Of a stretch of DNA of 64,000 nucleotides, positions 14,101 to 28,200 are shown piece after piece. The stretch spans positions 165,002,942 through 165,066,941 of the forward strand of contig NC_092858.1 of assembly GCF_032062135.1 (NCBI RefSeq), given 5' to 3'. The position numbers and the translations under genes are program-made. The notes under the pieces were generated by a model. It was not told where the DNA came from and did no database searches. It worked only from the letters and a program-made list of their open reading frames with translations. This DNA is from Pyxicephalus adspersus. Taxonomy: Eukaryota > Chordata > Amphibia > Anura > Pyxicephalidae. Each line of letters opens with the position of its first letter. Position 1 is the stretch's first letter.

Positions 14101-15171
14101 ATAAGCCCCTGTTATCTAAATGGTAACTACTTGATGTAAATATCTTGAAGGGGTTTAACTGTCATGTTTCTCTATGTTAGATGACCTCACAATTTTTTTA
14201 ATAGCCAAAATAAATAACTATATCTTATATCCTACGCAAATCAGGACCTCTGCCTGCCTTCAGGTTGTCATCCAAACATTCTTGTGCTATGCAGATTTAC
14301 CTAAAGGCCCATGTTTACTTCACAGTTTTGTATTGCCCACAAATAGGTATTTCTTGCTCACCAAACATTCACTTACAAACATTCAGTAGTACCTAGTACA
14401 GGGCCTTGTGGTAAACATCACTAGTGACTTGTCTGATCACAATGATCCTCATTTTCTTCGACACATAGTGATATCTATGCTTTAGGCAACTGCATATCCA
14501 CTGAACTAAACAAAAGTTAAGTCATTTGCATAGTAATCCAGATACAATTTTTTGTTTTCAAACATAAAAGGTCTGGAGCAGAGGACATTTTTATTCTTGA
14601 TGTACTGATTAAATCAGCATATATTACTGTTATTTTAATGAATCTATATTACACTTTTCTAAATATTTCTAACATACATTTTTCTTGTCTTTTGTAGGGT
14701 GTTGGAACAGCAGGTAAAACCGGCAGCCTTGGAAAGAAACCAGGTGCACGTTTAACGCTTTACTAGAAGAATAGAACATATTGCAGTTTTAGGCCACTAA
14801 ACATGTGTTTATGCTTGGGGAATTGCTGCATATGTCTCTTTACACATTAACCTTTGGATTTTGCTAATATATTAATTTGCAGTAGCATTGCAGATTTTTG
14901 TGGTTATCTAAAAAAAAAATAACTCAAACTGTTTTCATTGTATCTGGATTGATTTTATATAATAATGTAACATCTGAACAAATTGGTTTATTGATTAGCA
15001 GAGGTTGTAGAGAAGTTTATTGAAATCACAAGGACAAGTTGGGAAGTTTCATGTCTTTCCCAACTTCTCCTTGTGATTTCAATAAACTTCCCAACTTGTC
15101 CTTGTGCAAGTGCAAAATGCAAATGAGAAACTCTAATTATGTTTTAATTTCAAAGTTCTGTAGCAGGGATT

Positions 15172-15202
<31 letters not shown>

Positions 15203-16248
15203 CTTACTAAGGGGCTCACAATCAAATGTCCCTACCATAGTCATATGTCATTAATACAGTCTAAGGCAGTGGTCGCCAGCCTTTTCAGACCTACAGACCA
15301 CTAAATGCAGGGACTCCGGACTGTGCATACACGGGTAGCCCGTGTGTCACTCAAAGAAACTTCCCCCCAGAGTGATGTCATAATGCTAGAACCTGCCCAC
15401 ACTCCCATCGCAGGTCTGCGCTGCAAGGGCAAGAGTGCTAACCTCTGAGTCTCTGTGCTAGATTAAAAAGAGTCCTGTTCTATTGGCATTCTGGAAAGCC
15501 AGGCCATTTCTATTACACAGTACACAGACCAGGTTTCCAGCTGTCTGACATGCCCCCTACACCCTGCTCCAATCAATAGCAATGTGAAAAAGGCACTTAA
15601 ATACAGATTGACTGCATTACAATTAATGTTTAGGCAATAAAAGGGTTTTAGTTGAATGCCACATTCACTGGATTTGGAATGAGGGTGCACAGAAGCATTT
15701 GTCATAATATTCCACAATATAATAGTTTGCATTTTAGACTTTCTTGAACTTGCATGACGAAGGTAATGGAATAATGTTTAACTGGAGCATTTTTTTTTTT
15801 TTTTTTTATAATATGTCAACGATTAGGGAGGGGAGTTCAGCTTTAAGGTACTTTGAAGTTCAGCTTTAAAGGCCTAAGGTACACAAATGTCATTACACCA
15901 GCAAACGTTTATTCCCTTTGGAGAAACTAATTTGTGACTCCACTTTACTTTGGCATTCTTTACTATGGTTAGTGTTTTCACCTTACTGCTATTCTGGGTT
16001 TACAGTGTAGCAATTAAATGTGCAGTATTGCTGCTTAATCACTTTTGCCTCTTGCGAATGTTTGTAATATCGCAGTGTAGTATGATAGAATAGTTTTTAC
16101 TTCTGTTTATCCTTCAGAAATCGCTCAGGTTATCGCGCCATATACGGCTACTGGTCCTGAGCAGTTGACCCTAGCTCCTGGCCAACTCATCCTGATCAGA
16201 AAAAAGAATCCTGGAGGATGGTGGGAAGGAGAGTTACAGGTACACTTA

Positions 16249-16285
<37 letters not shown>

Positions 16286-19200
16286 CCATCCATTTTATTT
16301 TCATTCAAAAATTATCTTTTACTGAAGTTTTATATACATCCATCAAATTATATATTTTCTCTTACTTATAACCGCCCACCTGTGGTTGCATAATTATTCT
16401 GATCGCTTGAGTCATTTACATTCCTCCATTCTTCGTAAAGCCACTGAATAAAAATGTTTTGTTTATATGAAAATAAGTTATGTTAAGCTACACATCTGCG
16501 TTAAGCCTGAATCTGTATCTTGTACCAAAGCTAAAGCAACACATACATACATTCATGGGTATTGCCACATGTACTTGTCCTCCCTTTGTAGGTATATCAG
16601 GTATTCTAGAAAGTACAAGTCTTCCTAAACACATGTTCTTCTCTACCTTCTATTTGTTGGTAGGTCTACTAATAGCTGCAGCTGCAAACTACAGTTACTA
16701 AGTTTGAACCCCCCATGCGTTCTTCCTAGAAGTGGAACCTGTTCATTTATTGCTATAGATGTCCCAAATTTTAAACGACTGGTGATATTTTTTATTTTTC
16801 ACTACTATATTTCTGTCATGTTTTGTGTTTGTAGGCCCGTGGGAAGAAGAGGCAGATTGGTTGGTTTCCCGCCAACTATGTTAAACTTTTGAGCCCTGGT
16901 ACAAATAAGAGCACCCCTACAGATCCTCCTAAACCAGCAGTGTTACCGACCAGTAAGTACTGTTCTCATCGTTCAATTTCAGGTTACTATAATTTTTTTT
17001 TCTCCCAAGTGTAGCTGTCCAGTCTGTAGTCATCTGATTCATTTTTGAAATTTGGTTTTCTGTGACTTTCCACAACTTTAGGCATGTGTCTGCAGTCTGG
17101 GTATAGCGAATTGAGATTTTGGTAAAAAATTATTTTAACCCCCCTAGCGGTATTATCGAGTGTGACTTGAGGTGGATTTTACCTGCAATTAGCAGTAATC
17201 CCAAGTCACACTTGGGGTAGCTTTTAACTAAAAAAATAAACCCCACTTACCGTATTTTTCGCCGTATAAGACGCTCCGACATATAAGACGCACCCAATTT
17301 TAAAGGAGGAAAATCTAGAAAAAAAAAGATTCTGAACCAAATACTGTACTATTCCCCTTCTGATCACTCATGTGCCATTCATACTGTATTCCCCTTCTGA
17401 TCACTCTGTGCCATTCAAATTCCCCTTCTGATCACTCTGTGTCATTCAAATTCCCCTTCTGTTCACCCTGTGCCAATTTAAATTCCCCTTCTGATCACCC
17501 TGTGCCAATTTAAATTCCCCTTCTGATCACCCTGTGCCAATTTAAATTCCCCTTCTGATCACCCTGTGCCAATTTAAATTCCCCTTCTGATCCCCTTCTG
17601 ATTACTTACCTTTTTCCCTGCCGGGGAACTCCGTTAGGGCAGGGATCAGCTTGCTTCCGGGTTCCGTGCTTTGCGGGGGCGTGTGTGCCGGCTTCTTCTC
17701 GCTGTGCTCTGCAGGAAGGAGGAGACATGCGCTGCAGCCAGCATCGAGGAGAGAAGAGGAGACGTACGCAGGATCGGGGTATCGGGTGAGTATGTTGTTT
17801 TAATTATTTTTTAAAACGGCCTTTGCCGTATAAGACGCACCCACTTTTCCCCCCCAGTTTTGGGGGAGAAAAAGTGCGTCCTATACGGCGAAAAATACGG
17901 TACCTTGCTCTGTTGTCGTGCTGCTGGTCCCTGCAGGTCCTGGGGACACGTCCTTCCTCCTCGTTCCCCAGATGGTGAATGCAGCGGTGCCGGCTGGTAG
18001 ATCGGTGAGAAATTCAAAAAATTTTGTAGTGCATTCAATACAAAATAGCTGTATTGAGTCCAATACAAAGAAATATTCACATAATATTTTTTCATTCTTT
18101 TTTTTTTTTTTTACGGAAACTTGTGTTTTATTGTTTAAAGTTTAACAAATGTAATCAATTCAATATCGGTGAGTTATGCCTAATGTAAATAATACATTTC
18201 CATGCAAACAATTGTACCCCTTTTTGCATGGAAATTTGCACGGAATTAGACCGCTAGGGGGAGGTTAATGACCGTTGCCCACTCAAATACCCCTCCTTAC
18301 ATTGCTTGTCCCACACTGGTAGAAGGCTGGGAAACACTTTTGAATTTTAGAAAGAATCAGATTCTTCACTTACACATTATTATGTTTTTATTAACTAAAC
18401 ATGCACACTAACTTGCCAACATTGAATAACTTTATGCATAAGGCTGTCATAACTTCTTATCTCCATTGTACTGATGTGCATTTTGAAATATTAATGTATG
18501 AACGCTTCATATATTGTTTTTAAACCTCATCAGCTATTACTGGCCCCGATGTTAACAGTTTTTATCTAATGCATTCCTAACATTGTGGGAACTTTTTTTT
18601 TTCTTAGTGATTTGAACCAAAGATTGTGCTAACATACCTGGGTAAATAAAATAAAAAAATACTTATTTAACAAATTTTACTTTCTAGCCTTTCAATGTGC
18701 TGCTTATTTTTTGTGTTTGAATAGCGCTAACATATTCCACAAAGCTCCAGGGGAGCCTAAAATGTAGCTTGCTGTATTGTTGGTTGAGGATCACATGTTT
18801 TATTAAAACAGATGTACCCTTGAGACGTTATGTAAGCTGCCACTTCTAAACTCATTGTAAAGAATGCTAATTACCTGCATGTCCATCTGTATTGAGGGAA
18901 TCCTTCTCGGTAATGTACCTGGGGCTTTGTGGTGTGCCTGTGCTGCAGCACTTTTATTTTTTTTATTTTTTTGCACACGTGCTTGTGTGTACTTGTGTGG
19001 TAAGGTCAGTTTTTAATGCTAGTTAAAGTCACAGTAATAAATTCTGTTGTAAAGATGTGTACTGCACCACGTCTCCAATCTTGAGTCTTTATCTGTTTGT
19101 GAGGTAATTCCTATAGTATTTTTTGTACCTTTGTGCCAGCTATTGGTAATGTCAGGGCCTGAAGCTGAGGTCCTCTATACCTTGTAAGTTGACAAACTGA

Positions 19201-22200
19201 AGTCTGCTATTGTCTAGATAACAAGTTACACACTTAGACCTGTAGAGCCATTATTATTTTTTGCCATGGTGCATTAAAGGTTGATAACAGTTGGTGCAGA
19301 CTTAATAGTGCTGACAATAAAATTAGTAGTATGTCCACATTGTTACATACAACTGAAAAATTTATGACTGATAATCGGCACGTCGCGAGTGACTCTGCTT
19401 TTTGTTTTTTGTAGCGTGCCAGGTTATTGGAATGTATGATTACATTGCACAGAATGATGATGAGTTGGCCTTCTCCAAGGGTCAGGTGATCAACGTACTG
19501 AACAAAGAAGATCCAGACTGGTGGAAAGGTGAACTAAATGGTCAAGTGGGTCTTTTCCCTTCCAACTACGTCAAGCTGACCACAGACATGGACCCCAGCC
19601 AACAGTGTGAGTACATACAGGGTGGACAACTTCATTTCTTTGACCTTTGCTGTGATTCTGCGGCTCTTTGCAGAAATCAAAGCTTTGTCTTCTGCTGCCT
19701 TAAATTCCATCTCTTTGACGACCTTCCACTTAATGATAGAAAGTGCTGACGTGACCTTAGCCCAGCTGTAAATCGCTAGCTTTAGAACTTGTGTCATGTG
19801 ACCATTCATTGCTTGGTGTGTGACCATTTCAATTAACAAAAGACCAAGTCCACCCGAAATATTTCATATAAGTGAGCGCCAGCTTTTTGAATTGCTATTT
19901 AACTTTTTTATTAATATTTATTTATTGGGCTTAATTTTTTTACAGCTTATATTTATCAAATCAAGGTCTTTGCTAAATATTCCAGTCATGTCCTTTACAT
20001 AATTGAGCAGGCTTTGCCTTCTTTAAACCCAAATTAGACTGTTTTCTGGAAGGCAGAGGGTGGTGGTACCCAGTTGCAGACCTGTAAGAAAACAGTGCAG
20101 GAATTAAATTTTTGCCAGCAACCTAGTACTAATATACCACTTTTGGGCTTAATTTATTATGGCACTTAAATCTGTTTTAAATTTTTTTAGGTTATTAGAC
20201 AATTGGCTATTAAGGCGAAAGTATAATCTCTTCAGAGATGTTTTAGATACATTAGGTACCTAAGGAAGAGATTATCTTAATGTAAATACTATCAGTGTGT
20301 GGCGTTAAAAAACAAAACAAAATGTTTTTATGTAGTTTGTATTTGTGTACCTTGAGGCAACCATATTTGCTCATCACATACTTGGATTCTGCCTTTCTTA
20401 GTACAACCTGCAAATAAGCATATACTATATATAATAAGAAAACTATACAATCCCTGTGTGGCTGGTATTTTAACCCAGGTGTTCAATTACAAAAATATGA
20501 AAGTGAGCATTAAAAAAAAAAATAGTAAAAACTGTAGTAATCATGGATAATGAGTAATACAAATAAATTAACCTTGAAGTGCACTTGTGCTCAGAATATA
20601 GACAAACATATTCACATGTACAAGCAGTTAATAGCTGTAAAACAAGCCATGGAAACACTGACATATAGATACAGAGATCAATCAAGGCTTAAGTTAACAT
20701 GCTTTTACTGCTTGTTTAGTAATGGTAAATAATTTAGTGTGCATCATCTGGGAACAGTTTATTATTATTATTAATATTTATTATTATTAAACAGGATTTA
20801 TATAGCGCCCACATATTACGCAGCGCATTCACAATATACATATTTTGTGCAGTTCAGAACAGATTAACAACCAGAGGGCTGTGCTCCAAGGTCTCCTTTC
20901 CACTATAGGTGTGTGGTGCATTTTGTAAGACGCATGAATTTTTATGTGCATTGTCATGCTTTGTGTTTGGCAACCCATTCATTTGTTAGGCTGCACAGAT
21001 GTAGTGCATGCTGCTTATTTCAAATTGCACCAGACAGCTACTGTTTTCCCTGCACTGCTTCGTATTGTGCTTTAGTGCATTATCAAGGTCCCTTTGGGGT
21101 GCCATTGATGGTAACTCAGCAAAACAAATGGTTACATTAGCGCACAAATCTCCAATGCACTGGTGGGAACAAGGCCTAAGGCTAGGTCCGCACGTCGTAT
21201 AATTCTCGCCCGATAATCACCTCGGGGCTGATATCGGATGAGAATCTGGCATATGTACATCGCTCGTTGGGGGTCGTTCCGACAACCGTCCTGGCTGATC
21301 CACGGATGATGAACGATCGTAATGAAAGTGAAGAGGAGAGAGCTCAGCAGGGTGCCGCTCCATCATTCTCCCCTCTTCATAGAGCAAAACAGGACTGTAT
21401 GTACAGCATTCGTTCAGTCTTTTGTCGATGGAATGGGTCGTGAAAGATCCTTTACCACGACAATTGTTGCACGTGTGTAGCCAGTCTAAGGCCTGTTATA
21501 CTTACTCTAAGGTTGTTGTAAATCCCAATATCTTGAAAGATCTGAGAGTAAGCCCTGCTATTAAAAAAAGCAAAAAAAAAATGCTTTTTAGCGTTTAGTG
21601 CCTTTCATGCTTCATTATCCATATTTAAAATTGTAACATATCTGTTATCAAATTGGAGTGCAGTCATCTTCGCAAAGTTGTGCTTGAACAGCAGATTTAA
21701 GATATTGATTTTGATTTATTAAAGCTCTCCAAGATTGGAGAAGATAGACTATCATGGGTGATCCAACAAACCTGGAATGCTTTTCTTAAAAATCATTGGC
21801 TATTATTTGCCAAATGTTTTCAATCTCAAACAAAATCAATGATAATAGTCTATATTCTCCAGTCTTGTAGAACTGTAATAAATCCGTTCCATTGTTTTTT
21901 TATATGGTGCTCAAACGAATGATGATCACTTTGGCTTTTACAGCTGCCCCATGACAGCCAATAGTCAACATTTGATTATTTCTTGGTAGTCACATTTAGA
22001 TATTCTAATCATGCCTGGATTATGTGATACATACTGTCTGTCATTATAATTTATTCATATTATAATAATTGAGGAATTATTGTAATCAAAGAGAATAACT
22101 AGTTTCCATTGAGTAACACTATACATTAAAGGGTCAGTTTAACTTAAAGCTTGAGCTATTGGAGGAACCTGATATATCATACCACAGCTTCTTGGATTTC

Positions 22201-25200
22201 ATTGGGGAAGTATATTTTCAACCAATATTGGAACACTTGGTGTTCCTAACAATCTGGCGTGTTTCTTTCTACTCCTTTTGTATTATTCATAATATATCCA
22301 GCTGCTCTAAAATTGGAAGAAAAAAAAAATGAGAGAGAATATTATAATATACAAATGTGGCTGTTGCAGAATGTAATCCTATGAAATGGAAAGTGTGGAA
22401 TTTCCATTTAAATCTTTAGCATCAACAAAATATATTTGTTTTGGATGAAGAGAACTAGTTCCAAATCACAATCAAGAGTGAGTATAGATGAAACCAAAAG
22501 AAAGTAATATAAATATAAAGCAGTGTTCTCCCCAGCCCCTTTTAGCAGGGTGCACCACCCAGCACTTTTCAGTGACCACCCGGCAGTTTTGGGTAGTTAC
22601 TGAAGAGTTGCCACCCGCTTACAACTTCTTCCCACCTAAAAAAAAGTTCTGGGTTGAACACTGCGTAAAGTAATATTACATTTGAACTGACCCTTTAATA
22701 AGTTACTTTGTTTCCACCAAACCGTTCTCTATTCATAGAAGTCCCAATTCACTCCCTGTGTGTAGCATGCTGGTTTTCTTTTTATTTGCTTTTCTTTTTG
22801 CATCATGTAGAGTCATTGTTGTAGTGTTTGGTGGGTTTTGATTTTTTTCCCCTTTTTCATTTTGGTTTTGCTTATGTGTTGTTTTCCTCCTCTTTCTAGG
22901 AATCATATGTTGTCCATCCCCCTACTCAGGCTTGAAAGTCCTCAAAGAGACCCACTATCCCATATCACTGCCCAGAGGGATGATGGGAGATGCAGCCTTG
23001 ATCATGTGACTACCAGCATGATCAGCCACTGCCTTCTGACTAGAAGACCCCGCTGCACAGAAATTTTACCTCATTTTTCCATTTAGATGCATGTGACCAT
23101 ATTGTTGTATCCGCAGATCCTGAAGCGAAAAAGAAAAAAATAAATTGACGCTCAAAGAGTACAGAGGATAGTGGGTCCTTTTGTGGCTTTCTCCGTTACT
23201 AAAAACAAAAAAAAAAAAGTTTCAAACTACATTTTCATTAAAGGTGCTGTTCAGTTTGACCTTCTAGATCTGAACACGTTATCCTCTGAGGTATTAGTTT
23301 GTTTTTGTTTCCATTTTGTTCATTGAGCAAAAAGACCCACTATCTAGGAATGCTGCATGTACTATTGAACTGTACCCATAAATATTTTAATTTTAAGTTT
23401 TATATGTTTCCGATGTTAGTTTTGTATGTTTTTTTTTATAGCTACATTCAGTGTCACATAAAAGAAATGTCTCTCCGAGACGTAAACGGCTCATTTGGTT
23501 TGCATTCATTAGTGAATTAGCACATTTTTGTATAAGAAGGTAAAATGTATCTTTGCGTGCAATTTTTTTATTTCATGCTGAAAAAAAGGGGCAGTGAAAA
23601 CATAAATGCATCTTGGTTAACCTCCGGGGCTATCTGAATTATGGAATACTTGAATTCAAAGGTTGTATTCTGCTTTTAGCAGGGTCCCAACAAGCTCATT
23701 ACTGATACCAGAGCTTGCAGCTTTACCAACACCCCCTACAAATGGATCCTGTCCAGTGACAAAATATTCCCTGCTGTATTTTCCATTGAAATATTTGCAG
23801 GTCGTAATACATTGCATGGCATAGAACCTAGCGTGTTGCATCTAATGTGAGCTTTTGGAAGGACCTGCTATCTCTTAATGGACTGCTTAATCAGTGGCTT
23901 TTGGATTTAGGAAAGTGCAGTCTTTCTTAGTGACCAGCATACCTGAAGACCATTTCAGAAATGAGCGACTCAGCCTTCTCTAGAACCATCTGAAAAAGGC
24001 CTTTGCTGGTTACATAATACAGATGCCATGGAGGTTAACTTGGGTATAAGTACTGCAATACTCAATGAAAGTGTCATTTTCTTAGGGAGGTTTTCCAGGA
24101 TACATATCAAAATTGTATGACCACCTTAACATTTTTTTCAACACAAGCAACTCTCCAAATGTTTCCCCTCTTAGAACAGGTACTTGCAGACATTAGAAGA
24201 TCATAGTCAAAATTGGCAAGCAGCCTAGGTCTATTGGCCACCTTCAGCTTTTTGTTCACCTAGGAAGAATCTGGTAGCAAATCAGATTTGTCTCGATGTT
24301 GGATAAAGAGATGCAGCAACCTGCAAAGGGCAAAAGTAAAGTGGAATGGTTTTTCTTAGTAATTCTTTTGTCCTCCTACTTCATGATTGAGTGGCCTATT
24401 TTTTGCAAGAGCTGCCCTTATGTCCAGGAGTTCTCTAAAATACAAAATTAGGAATAGGTTACCTCTGAGGCTTTACTAAGCAAAGACCAAAAATACAATA
24501 ACCCAAAACAACCATTTGCCCATCAGTTGTTGCTGATGTGACTAAGAAAAAAGTAGCTATAACTATTATACCTGTTACAAGCCTTATGAATAGGCCAAAC
24601 ATTAATAAATCTATATGATTGCTTGAATTACACTACAAAGTTTCAGGCGACAGCTTAAATTGCTGTTTTGAGTTTCTTGAGCACAAAAGGTAGGTAAGAG
24701 GTAAATCATTTTTCACTATCCTGGAAAACCCCTTTAAAAATTTGTCAGTGAGTAAATCTTTGCTCCATTTGCGCCATTCTGTTTTGCACATATATACACA
24801 CACAGACACACATCATTGTTTTGTACTGTTCTATATATTTAAATATTTTTTTTCCCAGGAGTAAGCTCAAAAGAGTAACATATGTACTAACAGGCCCAAT
24901 CACATTTATTTGTGGTCAGTAAGAGGCGCACCCTCTCTCCTCCCCTCGGTCAGTGAAAGGGCTTATTCGCTGTTCATTGTCATCATCAGGACAAAGAATG
25001 TATACACTATTTTAACCTGGAATTAATTGCAATGTTTACATATTTTTTATTATTATTATTATTATTTTAACTAGACTGTGGAACTTGTCATTTTTAGAAG
25101 CTTAAAATGTTGTAATGTGCTGTAACCCTCATTTGTCTGTCTCTTGGTACACTAGCCTTTGCTTTTAACGCTTTGGCCTGAGGAGACAGGTAGAGGAAAA

Positions 25201-28200
25201 TAGGATACAGCCCAGACTAAGTCCTTGTAGTCACGGCTGTAAACTATTCCTTTTTGTTCTGTGCCGGCCATTGCCCCCCACTCTTTCTTAGTGTTACAAA
25301 ATGTCTCCTCAACTATCTATGTACTGTATGTCTGCTGAAACTTCCCATGTCCATCTGCACCTCAGTATTTTCACGAATGTAAAATATATAAATATATAAA
25401 AACCTACAGCTTTAACAACTGTAATACAGCCTTTACAATCAACTACATGTATAGATAATTAAATCCTTCTTATAAAAGACGAACCTCCAATGTGTGTGTT
25501 TTACTTATATGTAAATGTATATACATGTATTGTAAGAGAATCTGGAATCACCTTTTACAATTCATTAGCTTGGGATGCTGCTGGCTGTTAAGTTGCAGTT
25601 TTTTGTGGGACTGTTCAGGGGGGAAAAAGAGGAAAGTAATAATCCACCCATGAAAAGTTGACATTTGGACTGAGTAAAAGGATTGCTGGGCTCTTGTAAG
25701 TCTACTAACTCCAGGAGTCCAAGGCACAGGTGGTGGCTTCTTCTGATGACAGGTCCTGGACTTCTCATCACGCCAGGGCAGCTACACAAAGGTAAGTCTG
25801 TGCCATAATCACCAAGTTTGCTGTGCATACTTGCTGATCATGGCAGAAGCTCACCACCCACCAACAAGTATAATTCCTCATTAAGTCTACCAACTACCAA
25901 CAAAGTGCCATAGCAGGCACATTGCGATGTATGCATTGGAGGTAAATCCAGGTACTAAATCTGCATAAACCCATCAAAATGCATGTCACATGGAAGCAGA
26001 GTCTCCTGGGGTGCTCTCATTAGGGAAGATGAACCCGATATAGCATTCCATTGGAGATTTCTCATATGTCAAGTTTTAATTTCTGTTAATTGCCTTAGTG
26101 GGAAAATCCAACCCTTCCTTTTTGTCTTACTGGTTGTCACTGAAACAGAAATAGAAGAGAAATTTACTAGGAAACGCTGAGGAACGATCTTCCAATGTTT
26201 TGGGCACAACAGTGTGATTGAATAGCCTCTACCTTTCTTTTGAGCATCTCATAAATAAGCCAGCATAAATAGTACTGGGATGGGAGAAGCCAATGAGTAT
26301 CAGAAACTTTTGCACACCACGTACACATTGCACTGAGACAATCAAACTTCTAAAACTTAATTGGCTTATTTGCAAGTCTTTCAATAAAGTTCATTGTATA
26401 AAGGATTTGCATAAAAGTTAAATTTTCTGTTTCTCATTGCCCGTCACTAGCTGTCTTTTATATTAGTCATGCCGTCATGTTAAATGAACTTAGACTTGTA
26501 ATGTGAAAGGATTACATCACCAGTTTAGGAGTGCACCAATTGGCATGGCCAAATTTTGTTGCCTATACACCTGGCTTACCTACTTTATAGATTAGTACAC
26601 AAAAACAGATCAGCTTCCACTTCCTATATACACTCTTGGCTGATCCCATATTTCCTTACAACTTGTGTACTTCTCAATTGATATGTACTTTTTACTTTCA
26701 GTCTATCCAAGCAATCAGAGCTCAAGTAATTGTTCTCTTATAATCAATCCGCTGCAGAGTTCCCCTCAGATTCACTTCACATCTGGTCATTTTATCAGAT
26801 CTGAAATGAACGTCTGTCCTTGTATAATAACCCTAACAGAAGTAAGATTATAATCTGAATAATATCGAGTAACAAGCTCCATTTTCATAGTAACTGCCAT
26901 ACTATTAAGGTGATAGTTTCAGACTACTATGCTTAAAATAAAAGCCATATGTATGAGGCATGGATGTGCTTCTTTTCTCAGGAGATACAGGAAGACAAAG
27001 GATCTGGCAGGCTGCAGGTAAGTTTCTGTAAAATGATATTGGTAATATTGCTGCGTCCAACTGCAGATTTTTCAAAATAATAAGAAAAGAGCACTAAATA
27101 AAGCTACATGGTTTTCCATAGCTTGCAGGTTTATAAATTTGTAGATGTTGGACTGTACAGCATCTGATTCTGTAGTCTTTTTGCTTTACTCTGTTCCAAT
27201 TGTGATGTGGCAGCTACAGTCTAGGCCCTAAAAAGCTACTTTTAGGTCTGTATGTATATTGTATTTGTAGTATGTTATGTATAACATTGAGACCAATTTA
27301 GAGGGCAGAATGAGAAGAAAAGAATGAAACCATAAAAAAATGTTCTTGATGGTTTGGGACTTCAGTATGTGTGGAAATTGAAATGTATTGTAATCATTGA
27401 TACAAGACCCTGAATGATTTGAGTATCTAAGCTTAATGCAAAAGTATAACGAATTGCAGCTTGTGGACAGGTCCTTAATTGTAGCCACCATTAGTTCTCT
27501 GTTAGTTTTGTTTGGCTGTTTTCACTTTATTTTCACCCGGTGTTCATGTAAAAAAAAAAAAAATCACTTCCTTACCTGTATCCATAGGTACAGCATTGGT
27601 TGTCACACAGGCTGGAAAACATACCTGCCTTTGTTTATGTCCATTGCATGGTGGATTTATTAGACTGGGGTATGTATTTTTTAAGAGGAAATCAGGTATT
27701 CCCCCCTGGGAATCTTCCAGGTCCATGTGTGTCAATGGCAGTAATTTATTGCCACCAGAGAATGTCTAAGGGAATGTCAGATTTCTTGTTTTATAAATAG
27801 AGTGCTATAGTTTACACAATAAAGAGAAAACCTTATAATTTAAGGATTTGTAAGCTTCAGTCAGTATATTATATTTTTGCTTTTGGTTTGGGATATGATT
27901 TTGATTTCATTCCCCCTAACTGAAACGGATAAATAGTGGATAAAGTTATAAACTGGACTTCCAAATTGTTGAGACTTGGGCTCTGTTTATAAAACAGGGA
28001 AGCGCACATTCCTTCATGAGAATCTTTCAGGTCCATTTGTTTCAATGGCAGTAATTGGTTCCCACCGGGGAACGTCAGATTCTCTGTTTTTTAAATAGAA
28101 CCCCATGTGTGTATTACCATGCCTCCTTTTCCATATCCTTTGAATTACAAATAAGAAGCCTGTGGAAAATAGGAAATAAGTCTTATAGAAGGATAGAAGG

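Larger units (their letters stand above)
14744..16117. other. ITSN1 intron with hairpin and repeats
   Basis: Intron of 1,374 bases containing the hairpin at 15,012-15,106, an L2-type tail at 15,171-15,262 and a hAT MITE from 15,266. Confidence 0.8.
17139..18264. mobile_element. TTAA-flanked MITE (outer element)
   Basis: Terminal inverted repeats CCCCCCTAGCGGT at the left and ACCGCTAGGGGGAGG at the right lie between TTAA sites at 17,135-17,138 and 18,265-18,268. TTAA targets are used by piggyBac and Kolobok elements. Related TTAA copies lie near 55,503 and 60,991. No transposase is present. Confidence 0.75.
16953..19414. other. ITSN1 intron with nested MITEs
   Basis: Intron of 2,462 bases. 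The middle is a TTAA-flanked MITE carrying a second MITE inside it (17,139-18,264). A short L2-like scrap (GAATAGCGCTAACATATTCC) lies near 18,719. Confidence 0.8.

Noticed and set aside
17353..17600. Regular repeats of about 30 bases that could look like a CRISPR array
   Set aside because: The units are directly adjacent with no unique spacers, lie inside a MITE, and the host is a vertebrate.
19534..19839. 101-codon minus-strand frame across the SH3E exon
   Set aside because: Shadow of the SH3E coding exon, with no recognisable product.
22838..23086. Open frame of 82 codons over the short-isoform exon
   Set aside because: The reading frame differs from the one entering from SH3E, which stops at once. 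No similarity to a known protein.
26665..26853. Short open frame after a pyrimidine-rich tract, considered as an extra ITSN1 exon
   Set aside because: The protein does not resemble any part of intersectin and the SH3E-DH junction is already complete without it.
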